Shown: positions 9,513 through 19,695 of the stretch, one piece after another
Layout of the letters: the number at the start of each line of letters is the position of its first letter
Position numbering within the stretch: position 1 is the first letter of the stretch
Source of the DNA: DASQZK01 sp963764345
Lineage (GTDB): Bacteria > Bacteroidota > Bacteroidia > Bacteroidales > GCA-2748055
Reading direction: 5' to 3'
DNA: 64,000 bases
Assembly: GCA_963764345.1 (NCBI GenBank)
Contig: CAVXSF010000008.1
Coordinates: 248,001 to 312,000, forward strand
Made by a program: the position numbers and the translations under genes
The notes under the pieces: model-generated
What the model was told of the DNA's origin: nothing
Databases searched by the model: none
Seen by the model: the letters and a program-made list of their open reading frames with translations, nothing else

Positions 9513-10421
9513 TTAGCCTGCATTTTCTTTTTCGCTGATCTTCTCCAGAAAATGTACAAAATCAATGGCACTATCCATCATCCTGACATTATGTGGAAGG
9601 CCCTCTTTCACCGGGTCGGGATCGAAAGTGGAAAAAAGAATGATCTGATCGGGAAATTTCCTGGACAGTTTATCGAGGTATGTCCTGAAGTTGATCCCGG
9701 AAATATTGGAGCTCAGGGATGTAATGAGATAATCGCAGGGTCTGATCTCCACCACTGCCTGAAGGTCATTGAAGGGGACAGACTGACCCAGGTAAATGAC
9801 CATGTTGCCTCTTTTCTTGACCAGGTAATAGTAGAACAACAGGCCGATTTCATGAAGTTCCCCTTCTGGGAGAAAGAGAACAAAGCGTTTGCTGGGTTTA
9901 TTGGGTTGGTCTTTATCCATGATGCCATCGATGGCAACAATGAGCTTCTGCCGCACCAGGTTGGAGATGAAATGTTCCTGGGCAGGGTTGATAGCCCCGG
10001 TTTGCCAAAGGATCCCGATTTTCTGAAAGAAAGGGTAAACGGTATACAGGATGGTTTTTTCAAATCCTTCCTGCATAATCTTTCTCGATAATATTTTTTC
10101 AAACTTCTTCTCATCCAGCTCTATCATGGCAATCACCAGGTTGTCAATCAGACTTTCTGTGTCTTGATTCTGCCTGGAAATCTCGTTAATTTTTGAGCTG
10201 ATCTCTTCGTTACCCAGGTTGGCAATATGGCTTATTTTAAGCCCGTTACGGTTTAGCAGGGCTACGTTCAGTACTTTTTTCAGATCCAGATCATCGTAGA
10301 AACGGATATTCGTATCCGTTCGTTTCGGTTCCAGAAGGTTATACCTCTTTTCCCAGATTCTAAGGGTATGAGCCTTGATGCCTGAGATTTTTTCAAGATC
10401 CTTGATAGAATAGTTTGACAT
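9513..10421 (-). CDS. MerR-family regulator with cobalamin-binding domain (CarH/LitR-like)
   Basis: Transcription regulator of 302 residues. The N-terminus is a MerR winged helix (YSIKDLEKISGIKAHTLRIWEKRY, residues 4-27). A four-helix bundle with the CarH signature W-x9-EH follows (Trp139, Glu149, His150), then a B12-binding fold with E-x-H-x2-G (Glu188, His190, Gly193). In CarH/LitR proteins these residues clamp adenosylcobalamin, and light-induced loss of the adenosyl group releases DNA. So a light-sensing repressor is a reasonable inference, although no carotenoid or photolyase genes are in the window. The start at 10421 places the HTH at the N-terminus; the frame extends 16 codons further upstream without family match. 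Confidence 0.86.
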   Translation of the reverse strand: MSNYSIKDLEKISGIKAHTLRIWEKRYNLLEPKRTDTNIRFYDDLDLKKVLNVALLNRNGLKISHIANLGNEEISSKINEISRQNQDTESLIDNLVIAMIELDEKKFEKILSRKIMQEGFEKTILYTVYPFFQKIGILWQTGAINPAQEHFISNLVRQKLIVAIDGIMDKDQPNKPSKRFVLFLPEGELHEIGLLFYYYLVKKRGNMVIYLGQSVPFNDLQAVVEIRPCDYLITSLSSNISGINFRTYLDKLSRKFPDQIILFSTFDPDPVKEGLPHNVRMMDSAIDFVHFLEKISEKENAG

Positions 10422-10533
10422 ATCAAAATTCCCCGGTAAGATGCGGTGTTCAGGACATCGCGAATCCAAATTATTTTGCTAAACTAACAAATTTTGTTTA
10501 AAAAAGTTTATGGAAAGTTGAACATAATGGAGG

Positions 10534-11120
10534 GAGGGGTGAAGAAGTGAAGAAGGTAGAGGTTGGAGGTTGGAGGTTAGAGGTTAGAAAGTTAGAGAGT
10601 TAGAAAGTTAGAAAGTTAAGAGGTTAAGAAGTTAGGAAGGGAAGAGGGGGAAGGAGGAATGATCCTTTGAATTGTATCTTCCCAACCGAGGAGCGGTAGC
10701 CCATGCATAGCCACAGAAAGTTAGAAAGTTAGAAAGTTAGAAAGTTATGGAGTTAAGAGGTTAAGAAGTTAAGAAGGGAAGAGGGGGAAGGAGGAATGAT
10801 CCTTGGAATTGTATCTCCCCGAACCGAGGAGCGGTAGCCCATGCATAGCCACAGAAGGTTAGAAAGTTAGAAAGTTAGAAAGTTATGGAGTTAAGAGGTT
10901 AAGAAGTTAAGAAGGGAAGAGGGGGAAGGAGGAATGATCCTTGGAATTGTGTCCCCCGAACCGCGGAGCGGTAGCCCATGCATAGCCACGGTTTTGCCCG
11001 TGGTGGTTATGACCGGTGAAAGACGCAGGGACGAAAAGGAAAAAGAATAATCCCTGGAATCGGTCCCCCGAACCGCAGAGCGGTAGCTCATGCATAGCCA
11101 TGGTTTTGCCCGTGGTAGGA
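10534..11120. repeat. Intergenic tandem array, unit about 137 bp, with AGAAAGTT microsatellite
   Basis: Four copies of a conserved core GAGCGGTAGCCCATGCATAG start at 10691, 10829, 10966 and 11078 (spacing 138, 137, 112). Between them are near-identical purine-rich stretches and short TTAGAAAG repeats. The third and fourth cores are followed by a hairpin CCACGG-TTTTG-CCCGTGG. No coding potential is evident. Confidence 0.85.
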
Positions 11121-11997
11121 ATGGTCGTCGTTCCAGGGAACCCGGGAAGGCTTCAATAATCGTATCCAGGTTTTTTGATTGTGGTGGGAATGCCCGGAAT
11201 TTCTGCGTTATGATGGGGAGTTCATCATGATTCCAGACAATTCCGGAAACATCGCGAGGAAAATTTCATTCCTGTTCAGAAGCCCCGAAATGGTCCTATA
11301 CAAAAAAGGACTGAAATATTCTTGCAGTGAAGGAAAAAAATATGTATTTCGGCTGGCATTCGTCAAAATGAGAATCATCATTTTGGGTGAGTTGATAACT
11401 TTTCGTCAAAAAGGTAAAAACAGGACGCTGAGATTTGGGGGGTTGAAAGGATTAAGGGGCGGTGTGTTGGAAGGTGGGGGAGGGATCCCATTTCAAGAAA
11501 AGACATCCTTAGAATAACGAAGCCCCTTACTCTGCCCCGACGTTAATACTCCTTCTGAGTCCTTCGAAATTCAGATTCACCACAGTCCTTCGAAATTCAG
11601 TTTCACCACAGATCCCGATAACTATAAAGGACAGATTATCACAGATTACCGATTGTTGTCGGTACAGTATAAACAGATTGGGTATCCAGTTTTTTTATAG
11701 ACGCGAAGCATCACGTCTCAACGATTTGGTTTTTCATTCAATATTCAGATCTCCTTTCTCCGTATCATTCGATATTCTATTTCAATCTCTCAATCTCTCA
11801 ATCCCTCAATCCCTCAATCCCTTAATCCCTCAATCCCTTAATCCCTTAATCCCTCAATCTCTCAATCCCTAACTCCCTAACTCCCTAACTCCCTAACTCC
11901 CTAACTTTCACCTTTCACCTTTCACCTTTCACCTTTCACCTTTCGCCTTCACTCTAACCCCTAACCTCCTAATCCTAACCCCTAACCTCCTCCGCCC
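11121..11997. repeat. Non-coding region ending in T/C-rich microsatellites
   Basis: An open frame at 11179-11517 has no family match and low-complexity ends, so it is not called. From 11781 to about 11995 the sequence is a patchwork of TCAATCCC, CTAACTCC and CACCTTTC repeats, resembling the tracts at 2391 and 32432. This separates the O-methyltransferase end from the repeat array; nothing else is seen. Confidence 0.75.
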
Positions 11998-12649
11998 TCA
12001 CTTCTTCCGTATCACCATCAGCCCGTCACGTAACGGAAGGATAAAATTTTCCACCGCCGCATCCCCTGTAACATACGCGTTGAAAGCTTCGATACCTAGC
12101 GTGGCTGAGTCTTTGTTTTTGCCGGGGTCGAGGACTTTTCCATACCAGAGAACATTATCGGCAATAATGATCCCACCCGGGGAAAGTCTGGGCAGCACAA
12201 GTTTATAATATTCGACATATTCTTCTTTTTCGCCGTCGATGAAGACCAGGTCGAAGGTGTCGTTTAGGTTGGGGATGAGTTTCAGGGCATCACCGTTAAT
12301 CCTTTTGATCTTTTCCGTCCAGTCCGGCCTTACGGAAAAAGCCATCGCTTACGTCGTTGAGTTCGTCATTGACTTCGAGGGTGATCAGTCGGCCATCGTC
12401 TTTCAGTCCGCGGGCCAGGCATATGGCCGAGTATCCGGTGAAGGTCCCGATTTCCAGGATACGTGAGGGCCGGACCAGCCTGCTGACAAGCTCCAGAAGT
12501 TTACCCTGTACCGGTCCAGACAGCATGGAGGGGAAGGCGGTATTCAGACCGGTGAATCTTCGGATTTCCGCCAACAGCGGATCTTCAGGAGACGAGTGTG
12601 CTTCGATATACCGGTTCACAATATTTGTGGATTCAAATTGTTCCATCAT
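11998..12649 (-). pseudogene. SAM-dependent O-methyltransferase, one-base frameshift
   Basis: Class I methyltransferase of the caffeoyl-CoA/catechol O-methyltransferase-like family (COG4122). The first frame (12649 to about 12311) gives the SAM motif ILEIGTFTGYSAICLA, and the second frame (about 12311 to 11998) gives FDLVFIDGEKEEYVEYY and GGIIIADNVLWYGKV. Removing one base from the four-base run at 12311-12314 joins them into the expected AGLDGKIKRINGDAL with about 216 residues in total, the usual length. Its start overlaps the stop of the M16 peptidase (ATGATG at 12644-12649), so it is translationally coupled to it. The lesion is in a homopolymer, so a sequencing error is as likely as a real mutation. 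Confidence 0.85.
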
Positions 12650-13866
12650 TTGTAGTGTAAAAGGGATAATATTTTTGGATCGAGGATCTCATTGGCGACT
12701 TCAAGAATATGGGAGGCTGTGATGGACTCGATTTTTTCACCAATCTCTCCAAGACTGTCGTAACGGTCATAGAGAAGTATGCTTTTTCCAAGGGTGAGCA
12801 TGAGGTGTTCATTGCTCTCGGAGGCAATGGCAACCTGTCCCATCAGTTGTTTCTTGGCTTTGCTGAGTTGCAGGGTACCGAGTTTTTCCTCTCTCAGTCT
12901 CTGAAATTCGCGGTACACCAGGATGAGGCTTTTTTCGAACTTATCCTTGTCGCTGCCGAAATAGATGTCGAGGATACCGGTGTCGGTGTAGGGAGCATAC
13001 TGGGATTCGACATTATAGGAGTATCCGGTTTTCTCCCGTAGGCTCATATTGAGACGGCTGGTCATCCCGGGACCACCCAGGAGGTTGTTAAGCAGGGCCA
13101 GAGGGTACCGTTTTTCTGAATACGCATCATAAGCCACATTACCAATGATGCAATGCGACTGGTGAGTGTGTTTGTCAACCGTCCGGTGCATGGGTTCATA
13201 GGTATCGGGCCTGGTGCGCTTCCTGAGACGATCTTTCATAACTACCTGACCGAAATATTTCTCACATAGTTTTCTGTACTGGCTGAAGCTGAGATCACCA
13301 ACGGAGCAGAGCACCATTTCGCTGGTAGCATAGTTGTGCCGGATGAAATGGTTGACATCGTCATGGGAGAAGCGCATAATCTGTTTCTCATCGCCAAGGA
13401 TACTGCGGCCGATGGGATGACGGTTGAAGACCTGTTCCTCAAACTCGTCGTAGATCAGCTCGGAAGGGGTATCAAGGTAAGACATGATCTCGTCGACAAT
13501 AACGCTTTTCTCCCTGTCGAGCTCGCGGGGCGGAAACACCGAGTTGAAGCAGATATCGTAAACCAGTTCAATAGCCCGTTCATAGTCCTGTTTAAGAAAG
13601 GAAGCATAAATGCAGGTCTCCTCCTTGGTAGTATATGCGTTCAGTTCACCACCCACATCTTCAAGGCGGGAGAGGATATGAAAGGCTTTCCGTTTACGGG
13701 TACCTTTAAAGATCACATGTTCGATAAAATGGGCCATGCCGTTCTCGCGGACTTTTTCATCGCGTGATCCGGTATGGACCATAAAACCGAAATGTGCCGC
13801 CATGTTGCCCTCCTGAAGGTGGGCCAGCCGGATGCCGTTGGGCAGGGTGTGCGTCTGTAGATTCAT
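12646..13866 (-). CDS. M16-family zinc metallopeptidase
   Basis: Peptidase of the insulinase/processing-peptidase family. The inverted zinc motif HFIEH is near residue 47, with a downstream acidic zinc-ligand region (about residues 115-130). The second half holds the inactive M16 lobe (RxxTRPDTYEP onward). At about 406 residues it is the short single-chain form related to the bacterial mitochondrial-processing-peptidase-like enzymes. The frame is open to 13932, but the ATG at 13866 (MNLQTHTLPNGIR) starts exactly at the family N-terminus. It shares a four-base overlap with the O-methyltransferase downstream. No signal peptide is seen, so it is probably cytoplasmic. Confidence 0.9.
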   Translation of the reverse strand: MNLQTHTLPNGIRLAHLQEGNMAAHFGFMVHTGSRDEKVRENGMAHFIEHVIFKGTRKRKAFHILSRLEDVGGELNAYTTKEETCIYASFLKQDYERAIELVYDICFNSVFPPRELDREKSVIVDEIMSYLDTPSELIYDEFEEQVFNRHPIGRSILGDEKQIMRFSHDDVNHFIRHNYATSEMVLCSVGDLSFSQYRKLCEKYFGQVVMKDRLRKRTRPDTYEPMHRTVDKHTHQSHCIIGNVAYDAYSEKRYPLALLNNLLGGPGMTSRLNMSLREKTGYSYNVESQYAPYTDTGILDIYFGSDKDKFEKSLILVYREFQRLREEKLGTLQLSKAKKQLMGQVAIASESNEHLMLTLGKSILLYDRYDSLGEIGEKIESITASHILEVANEILDPKILSLLHYK

Positions 13867-14028
13867 GGAGGCAAAGGTAGCAAAAATTAACAGCGGAGAG
13901 GCGTTAAGAGTGGACTGCGTCTGCAAAATCATGCAAAAATAAATGGTATCAAATCATGAAACTATCGTGATCATTCTGTGACACTTACACGGGAAATTAG
14001 CATCAGATTAATTTAAAAATATAATGTT

Positions 14029-15327
14029 ATGAAAAAAGCACTGTTTACGATGAGTTTAATTCTCGTTGCTGCCATTTTTAACGGGTGTAACAAGTATGAA
14101 CTGGCTGATGCCCTTAAGTATGGGAAAGGTCATGGAAAGGCACCGAAAGGCAGCTTCGTGGTAAGGATTGAAAACGTATCCACACCCTACGATTATTTTG
14201 CTGCGGGAGCGCAGTTCATCGCCGACGGTAAAGATACGCCCGGACCGGCTCACCCGGGCGAGTCATTTACCGTGAAATTCCATGCAGGACCAGGACACCG
14301 GCTCTCTTTCGCCACCATGTACGGCGCATCCAATGATCTTTATTATGCACCTTCAGACGGAGGTATTCAGCTGTTTAACGGCACCACCCCCACCACAGGT
14401 GATATAACCGGGATGATCAGTCTTTGGGATGCCGGGACTGAAGTGAACCATGCCCCGGCATCGGGAGAAGACGGCGCCAATGAATCGGTTCCGGTTGAGA
14501 GCGTCCGGAATACCGATAATGTCATGGACGGATTCACCTACAATACTGTTGAACAGAACATCAAAGTAATGCTTGACTATGACGGGACAAGCATGTTCAC
14601 CTTAACCGTGCAGGACCTGGCCGGATCGAGCACACCGCTGTCACCGGTTGCCTGGGTGGTGCACTACGACGGGCAGAAGCCGATTTTTACCGAAGGACAA
14701 TTGGATTACGGTCATGGTCTTGAAGACCTGGCTGAAACGGGTAATGCAGAACCGTTAAGTACCTACCTTGAAATGAACAGCGGTTATGTTTCACCGGTTG
14801 CTCCCGGCGTGTGGGTCGTTCACAAGCAGGGTCAGAAACCGATTTTTAAAGAGGGCAAACCCGATTATGGCCAGGGACTGGAGAAGCTTTCTGAAGTCGG
14901 CGATCCGTCAGAAGTATACAATTCACTGGTTGCAGGGGGTTATAACGCCGGTGTTTACAACATACCCGACGGGGCTTCAGATCCCGCTCCGCTCATGCCC
15001 GGACAGTCGTACACGTTTGTCGTCCAGGCCAAAGTGGGTGACTACCTCAGTTTTGCCTCCATGCTGGGTAAATCGAATGACGAGTTCTTTGCTCCCGGTG
15101 ATATGGGCATCCGGTTGTTTGATGGTGCGACAGCAATTGGCGGAGATATAACAGGAAAGATCATGCTGTGGGATGCCGGTACGGAAGTGAATGAGTACCC
15201 CGGCGCCGGAATTCACGAGGGTGGTAACGGAGGCATCGATGAATCACAGGATGTAATGACCGTGAACGACCAGTTCATGTGGCCCGCGGTATCCCAGGTC
15301 ATTAAAGTATCTATCATGGCTTTATAG
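14029..15327 (+). CDS. Lipoprotein with two spondin-N domains
   Basis: Secreted lipoprotein (432 residues): the signal peptide ends in an acylation site at Cys20 (FNGCNK), so it is probably anchored in the outer membrane. Two spondin_N-like domains are visible at about 42-195 and 290-430. They share the pattern FxVRIENVS / G-S-x-x-F, a LSFA(T/S)M(Y/L)GxSND motif and (G/A)DITGxIxLWDAGTEVN. Between them, two related segments (WVVHxxGQKPIFxEGxxDYGxGLExL) are repeated at about 209 and 263. Spondin-N proteins are common but uncharacterised in Bacteroidota; a role in adhesion or matrix binding is only inferred. A strong terminator follows. Confidence 0.85.
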   Translation: MKKALFTMSLILVAAIFNGCNKYELADALKYGKGHGKAPKGSFVVRIENVSTPYDYFAAGAQFIADGKDTPGPAHPGESFTVKFHAGPGHRLSFATMYGASNDLYYAPSDGGIQLFNGTTPTTGDITGMISLWDAGTEVNHAPASGEDGANESVPVESVRNTDNVMDGFTYNTVEQNIKVMLDYDGTSMFTLTVQDLAGSSTPLSPVAWVVHYDGQKPIFTEGQLDYGHGLEDLAETGNAEPLSTYLEMNSGYVSPVAPGVWVVHKQGQKPIFKEGKPDYGQGLEKLSEVGDPSEVYNSLVAGGYNAGVYNIPDGASDPAPLMPGQSYTFVVQAKVGDYLSFASMLGKSNDEFFAPGDMGIRLFDGATAIGGDITGKIMLWDAGTEVNEYPGAGIHEGGNGGIDESQDVMTVNDQFMWPAVSQVIKVSIMAL

Positions 15328-15367
15328 TTTGAGGGTTAGATGCTCGTGATGAGAGCCATGTATTGAG

Positions 15368-15405
15368 ACCCGCCGGTTTTTCCTAATGGAACCGGCGGGT
15401 TTTTA
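15368..15405 (+). terminator. Rho-independent terminator of the spondin lipoprotein gene
   Basis: GC-rich hairpin with arms ACCCGCCGGTT and AACCGGCGGGT (15368-15378, 15390-15400), extended by TCC/GGA, followed by TTTTATT. It starts 41 bases after the stop codon. Confidence 0.9.
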
Positions 15406-15495
15406 TTATAATTAAACCAGATCAGAAACATAAAATATCTGTGTCAATCTGTCCCGTATAGTAATGGGATCTGTGGTTGAAAAGAGGAGGTTTAC

Positions 15496-15628
15496 CCTGG
15501 CCGGCTCAATCACTCTTGCGCCAGATGCCTTGAAACTACCGGGGCTATCCCGGAAATGATGATGAAGGAATGGGAATACGGAGTAGGCGGGGCGAGGATG
15601 AAATGCCGGAGGATTTCATCTGCCGCTT
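15496..15628 (+). pseudogene. Relic of a second dienelactone hydrolase gene
   Basis: This stretch aligns without large gaps to 18710-18845 of the intact dienelactone hydrolase gene: shared blocks include CTGGCCGGCT, GGCTATC, GGAAATGATGATGA, GATGAAATGC/AATGAAATGC and GGAGGATTTCATC. Several indels and substitutions break the frame. It is a degraded internal fragment lacking the catalytic Cys and His regions. The rest of 15406-15727 shows no gene. It lies on the other side of the desaturase gene from the intact copy, suggesting an old duplication or rearrangement around that gene. Confidence 0.75.
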
Positions 15629-15726
15629 GTAATCAGTATGCAACAGCCTCCGGCGATATCATCGATCATATGACTCCCATCTCCAACTACAATTGTTAGC
15701 CGGGTTCATCTGCGAAAATCACAATC

Positions 15727-17992
15727 CTAAAATTCATCGAACGAAATCATATTTTCGGGAACGCCGAGGCCTGCCAGCATTTTCGTCCCTGCCTCAATCA
15801 ACGCAGGCGGGCCGCAAAGGTAATATTCAACCTCACCGGGATGTTTATGGTCCTTCAGGTATTTTTTCAGTAATACCTCGTGAATAAATCCTCTGTCACC
15901 ATGCCAGTTGTCATGTTTGCCGGGTTCTGACAAGGCCGCATGAAAGGTAAAATTATCGTTGGTTTCAGCCAGATTTTTAAAATAGTCATCGTAGAAAAGA
16001 TCATCCAATGTTCGGGCTCCGTACCAGAAACTCACCTTCCGTTTCGTTTTCAATGATTCGAACAGGTACGACACGTGTGACCGGAGGGGCGCCATTCCAG
16101 CTCCTCCGCCTAAATAAACCATCTCCCTGTCCGAATCTTTGATGTAAAAATCACCGTAGGGTCCTTTCAGCATTACTTCATCACCCGGTTTCAGGTTAAA
16201 CACATACGAGGTCCCGATTCCCGCAGTGATGTTCCTGTCACCGGGCGGCAGGGAAATCCGCACATTGAACCGGAGCAGCCGGTCCTTTTCGGGATTATTC
16301 GCCATGGAGAAGTTACGTTTTGTATGGATCGTATTCCTGGAAAAGCAGTCGAATAATCCCAGGTCCTTCCAGGTTTTATCATACGGATTATCAATCAGGA
16401 TCTGGTCAAAAGTTATGTCAAACGGAGGGATCATCAATTGAATATATTCACCCGGCCTAAATGTGAAGTTCTTCTCTTCTAATGTTTCCAGGACAAGTTC
16501 TTTAATAAAGGCTGCCACATTATGATTGCTCACCACCCTGAACCTTATTTCCCTATCCGTATCCGGGATGGAGGCTTTCTTTTTGCCGGAAATGTGCAGG
16601 TACACCTTATCGTCATCCAGACTTACGTTAAACGTACGAATGGCAACACATGCCGGTATCCGTTTGGGAGACCCGTCTTTAATACTGAACCGGCCATTGT
16701 GTTTGGGGCACTCGATCAGGTCCCCGATAACCACTCCTTCAGCCAGATGGGCATTACTGTGGGAGCAAATACCGTCTGTGGCGTAAAATTTGTTTTCATC
16801 CGTTCTGTATATGGCATATGTTCTCTGGTTGAAATCAAAGCGGACCACATCTCCTTTTGGAAGGTCACCAATACGGCAAACTTCAATCCGGCTGTCCACC
16901 ACCCTTGAAGGATCTCCCGTAATGATCTCCTTCTGTTCCATCTGGTGACCGGCGCCTTCAGGCAGTTTCCGTTCCACAAAATAGTATGGATCTTTCCGTT
17001 GCTTCAGGAGGGTGGGGATCATCTCCCGGTATACTTCAAGGATCCCGATATACGGCGTGGGGCAATCGTTCTTCACCAATTCATGCAAACGCGGGAGGGC
17101 ATGATAGGGTACAAGAGGGAACATATGATGTTCAACGTGGTAATTCATATTCCAGTACAAATACCGGTGCAGCCGGTTCATGTAAACGGTCCGGCTGTTC
17201 AGCCGGTGGTCAAGCACATTCTCCTGTAAACCGGCGTGTTGGGTTAACCCGTATAACTGTAACAACCATGAACCAAAGAGGGTCGGAATTCCAACATACA
17301 TCAAAGGCAGGATGCTGCCGATAATAAACCGACAGACCGATCACACATAAAAATATGAGCATATAGATCCGTGCTTCGAGGATGATCTTCTTATAATCGG
17401 ATTCAGGAACATAGGTTGCCACCTCAGGGTCTATTTTCCCTGCAATATGCCGGAATAACCTCTTTGCCTCGGGAATGGTACCACCCAGGCCAAAAAATCC
17501 ACGTATCACCTTATTCAAATTCGGAGGCCGCGGTACAGAAATCTCTGGATCACGACCCCTGATAATGGTATCACTGTGATGACGGGCATGGCTCCACCGC
17601 CAGGCAGTTGACTGCCTGAAAACCATAAATGAAGCGATCTTATATAAAAGATTATTCATCCAGTCCGTCTTGAAGGCGGTACCGTGACCCGCCTCATGCC
17701 ACCTTGAATCGGAGGTGGAAGCATACAGTGTACTATAAATGATATAAGGAAGAATAAACCACCAGGTACCCCATAACAGGAAGACGAGGAAGCCTGAACC
17801 TATGATAAGACCGAACCAGATGATCGTATCCCTGAGAGCAGGACCGTCTTTCCTGACCAGCAGCTCGCGCATTTTTTCCCTGGGAACAGGCGACTGATAC
17901 CATTCTGCATCAGCCAGCCCTGCTTTTATCGCCTTTTTTGTTTCAACGCCAATCAGGCTGTAATCCCTGACCATTTCCTGAGTTTCTTCCAT
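15727..17992 (-). pseudogene. Desaturase-Rieske-flavoreductase triple fusion (MocDEF-like), one frameshift
   Basis: One gene read in two frames. The first part (from 17992) is a membrane di-iron desaturase/hydroxylase with HEAGH (residues 99-103) and HARHH (135-139). After a one-base loss near 17326-17331 the second frame continues with the third histidine box HVEHH. It then has a Rieske [2Fe-2S] domain (CSH then CPKH), and ends with an FAD/NAD(P)H reductase resembling NqrF (RNFSMAN, GPYGDFY, GGGAGMAPLRS, CGPPALIEA). About 755 residues in all. MocD, MocE and MocF of rhizopine catabolism are the same three functions on separate chains, so a self-sufficient oxygenase is likely; the substrate cannot be read from sequence. 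The frameshift may be an error, because both halves look under selection. Confidence 0.85.
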
Positions 17993-18344
17993 ATAATTCC
18001 TGCGGATAAAGGGAAATTAGAAATCATTTAATGTGGTACGACGGATCCATGTGCCAATATAAGAACCAGACAGCCGTGATTTTGTTTACGACCGGGGGAT
18101 ACGGGACTTCATCCATTCTATCGCACTCCAGTGGATTCGCAATCATCCAAGTCTGAACATGTCGCCCGATTCCCTGCAGGCATCAATCTTCTCATCACAA
18201 AATAGCATCCTTAAATATTATCAGGACCCGATAAACGGTGTGCAGCCTTCCCCTTGCCCTGTTATATTTCCTGCAGCCTTTTGCCATAAGAGTTTGTTGA
18301 ACTATTCCTGATTCCGTTTTGTTCTTACCTTACAAATGATTTCT

Positions 18345-19232
18345 ATGAACACAATCAATAAGGAAAACATTCCTCAGGAAGTATTTGATCTGTATGACGC
18401 CTATGCTCATAACAAGATCGACAGAAGAAAATTCATCGACAGGCTCTCCACCTATGCAGTAGGAGGGATCACCGTAGGGGCTTTGATGAGTTTTATGATG
18501 CCACGTTACCAGGAAACAGTTCAGGTTAGTCAGGATGATCCAGGATTGACTACAGAATACGTTACCTATGAATCTCCCAAAGGCGGAGGCTCAATTCGCG
18601 GTCAGCTGTCGCGGCCAAAGAATGCAGGCGGCAGATTGCCGGGCATTGTCGTTGTTCATGAAAACAGGGGACTGAATCCGTATATCGCGGATGTAGGGCG
18701 CAGGCTTGCCCTGGCCGGCTTTATCAGTCTGGCCCCGGATGCCCTGACACCACTGGGGGGCTATCCAGGAAATGATGATGATGGAAGGGAATTACAGAGT
18801 AAGCGGGACAGGAATGAAATGCTGGAGGATTTCATCGCCGCCTTTGAATATCTGAAATCCAGTTCAGAATGTACAGGAAAGGTTGGTGTTGTCGGCTTTT
18901 GCTTCGGCGGCTGGATCACAAATATGATGGCCGTGAAAGTGCCTGACCTGGCTGCAGCGGTTGCATTTTATGGTGTACAGCCCTCTCCAGAATTGGTTCC
19001 TGAGATTCATGCTCCCTTATTGTTACACTATGCAGCTCTCGACAATCGTGTGAATGAGGGATGGCCGGCCTATGAAGCAGCATTGAAAAAATATCACAAG
19101 GAGTATACAGCCTATATATATCCGGATGTCAATCACGGCTTCCATAATGACTCGACACCACGGTATGATAAAGCTGCCGCTGAGCTTGCCTGGAAAAGGA
19201 CCCTGGATTTCTTTCTGGAGAAATTGAAATAG
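18345..19232 (+). CDS. Dienelactone hydrolase family alpha/beta-hydrolase
   Basis: Alpha/beta-hydrolase of about 295 residues. The cysteine nucleophile elbow GFCFGGW, an upstream Glu in VVVHENRG, an Asp in ALDNRVNEG and a His in NHGFHND match the dienelactone hydrolase triad (Cys, Asp, His) and the conserved Glu. Before the catalytic domain there is a segment DRRKFIDRLSTYAVGG followed by a hydrophobic stretch, like a twin-arginine-type leader or membrane anchor seen in many homologues, so it may act at or outside the membrane. An earlier ATG at 18336 is equally possible. It is divergent from the oxygenase fusion, with 343 bases between them holding no other gene; an oxygenase and a hydrolase side by side may share a catabolic pathway (inference). 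Confidence 0.85.
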   Translation: MNTINKENIPQEVFDLYDAYAHNKIDRRKFIDRLSTYAVGGITVGALMSFMMPRYQETVQVSQDDPGLTTEYVTYESPKGGGSIRGQLSRPKNAGGRLPGIVVVHENRGLNPYIADVGRRLALAGFISLAPDALTPLGGYPGNDDDGRELQSKRDRNEMLEDFIAAFEYLKSSSECTGKVGVVGFCFGGWITNMMAVKVPDLAAAVAFYGVQPSPELVPEIHAPLLLHYAALDNRVNEGWPAYEAALKKYHKEYTAYIYPDVNHGFHNDSTPRYDKAAAELAWKRTLDFFLEKLK

Positions 19233-19695
19233 GAGAAACTCCCGGTCCGGTCCCGAACTTCAGCAACGTTTACCTGAAAAATACAATAAAGGCAAACATC
19301 TGCCTTAGATATTTCTAAACTATGATGTCCGGTAAAACTGAAAAGCGTTTTAATGATCTTTCCACACCTTCATTTCAGGTGTTCAGCTTCCGGAAAAAGT
19401 TTCACCATTACAGGCACATTAGCCAGCCAAATTGTAATGGAAGGCCACCTGAACATTAGGATTCATCCCCGGACATCCATCAAATGGTTATGGGAGAGTG
19501 CGGGCATACAGGATTTAAAGACCTTGTATCTGGGACTGCAGTTACACAACTTATTCGTAAAAAGGCGTTGTACTATTGATCCGGAAACGTTGCCTTATGG
19601 AGAAAATACAATGAGGTGGCATGAGAGCCTGACATGAGGGACAAATCGTTTTTGTTGTTTTATTTCTAACCCTCTTTAAAATATCATTGCTAATC
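19233..19695. other. Intergenic region without recognisable gene
   Basis: A 94-codon plus-strand frame at 19353-19637 matches nothing I recognise and is not called. At 19325-19338 there is a single copy of GATGTCCGGTAAAA, close to the inverted terminal repeat of the element at 20694-21252, so this may be a solo end of a mobile element. Confidence 0.4.

Noticed and set aside
10891..11101. Minus-strand open frames with repeated segments
   Set aside because: They are translations of the 137-bp tandem repeat, not genes.
11179..11517. 112-codon plus-strand open frame
   Set aside because: No recognised family, low-complexity Gly-rich end, lies among repeats.
19353..19637. 94-codon plus-strand open frame
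   Set aside because: No match, no start signal; kept only as part of the intergenic entry.
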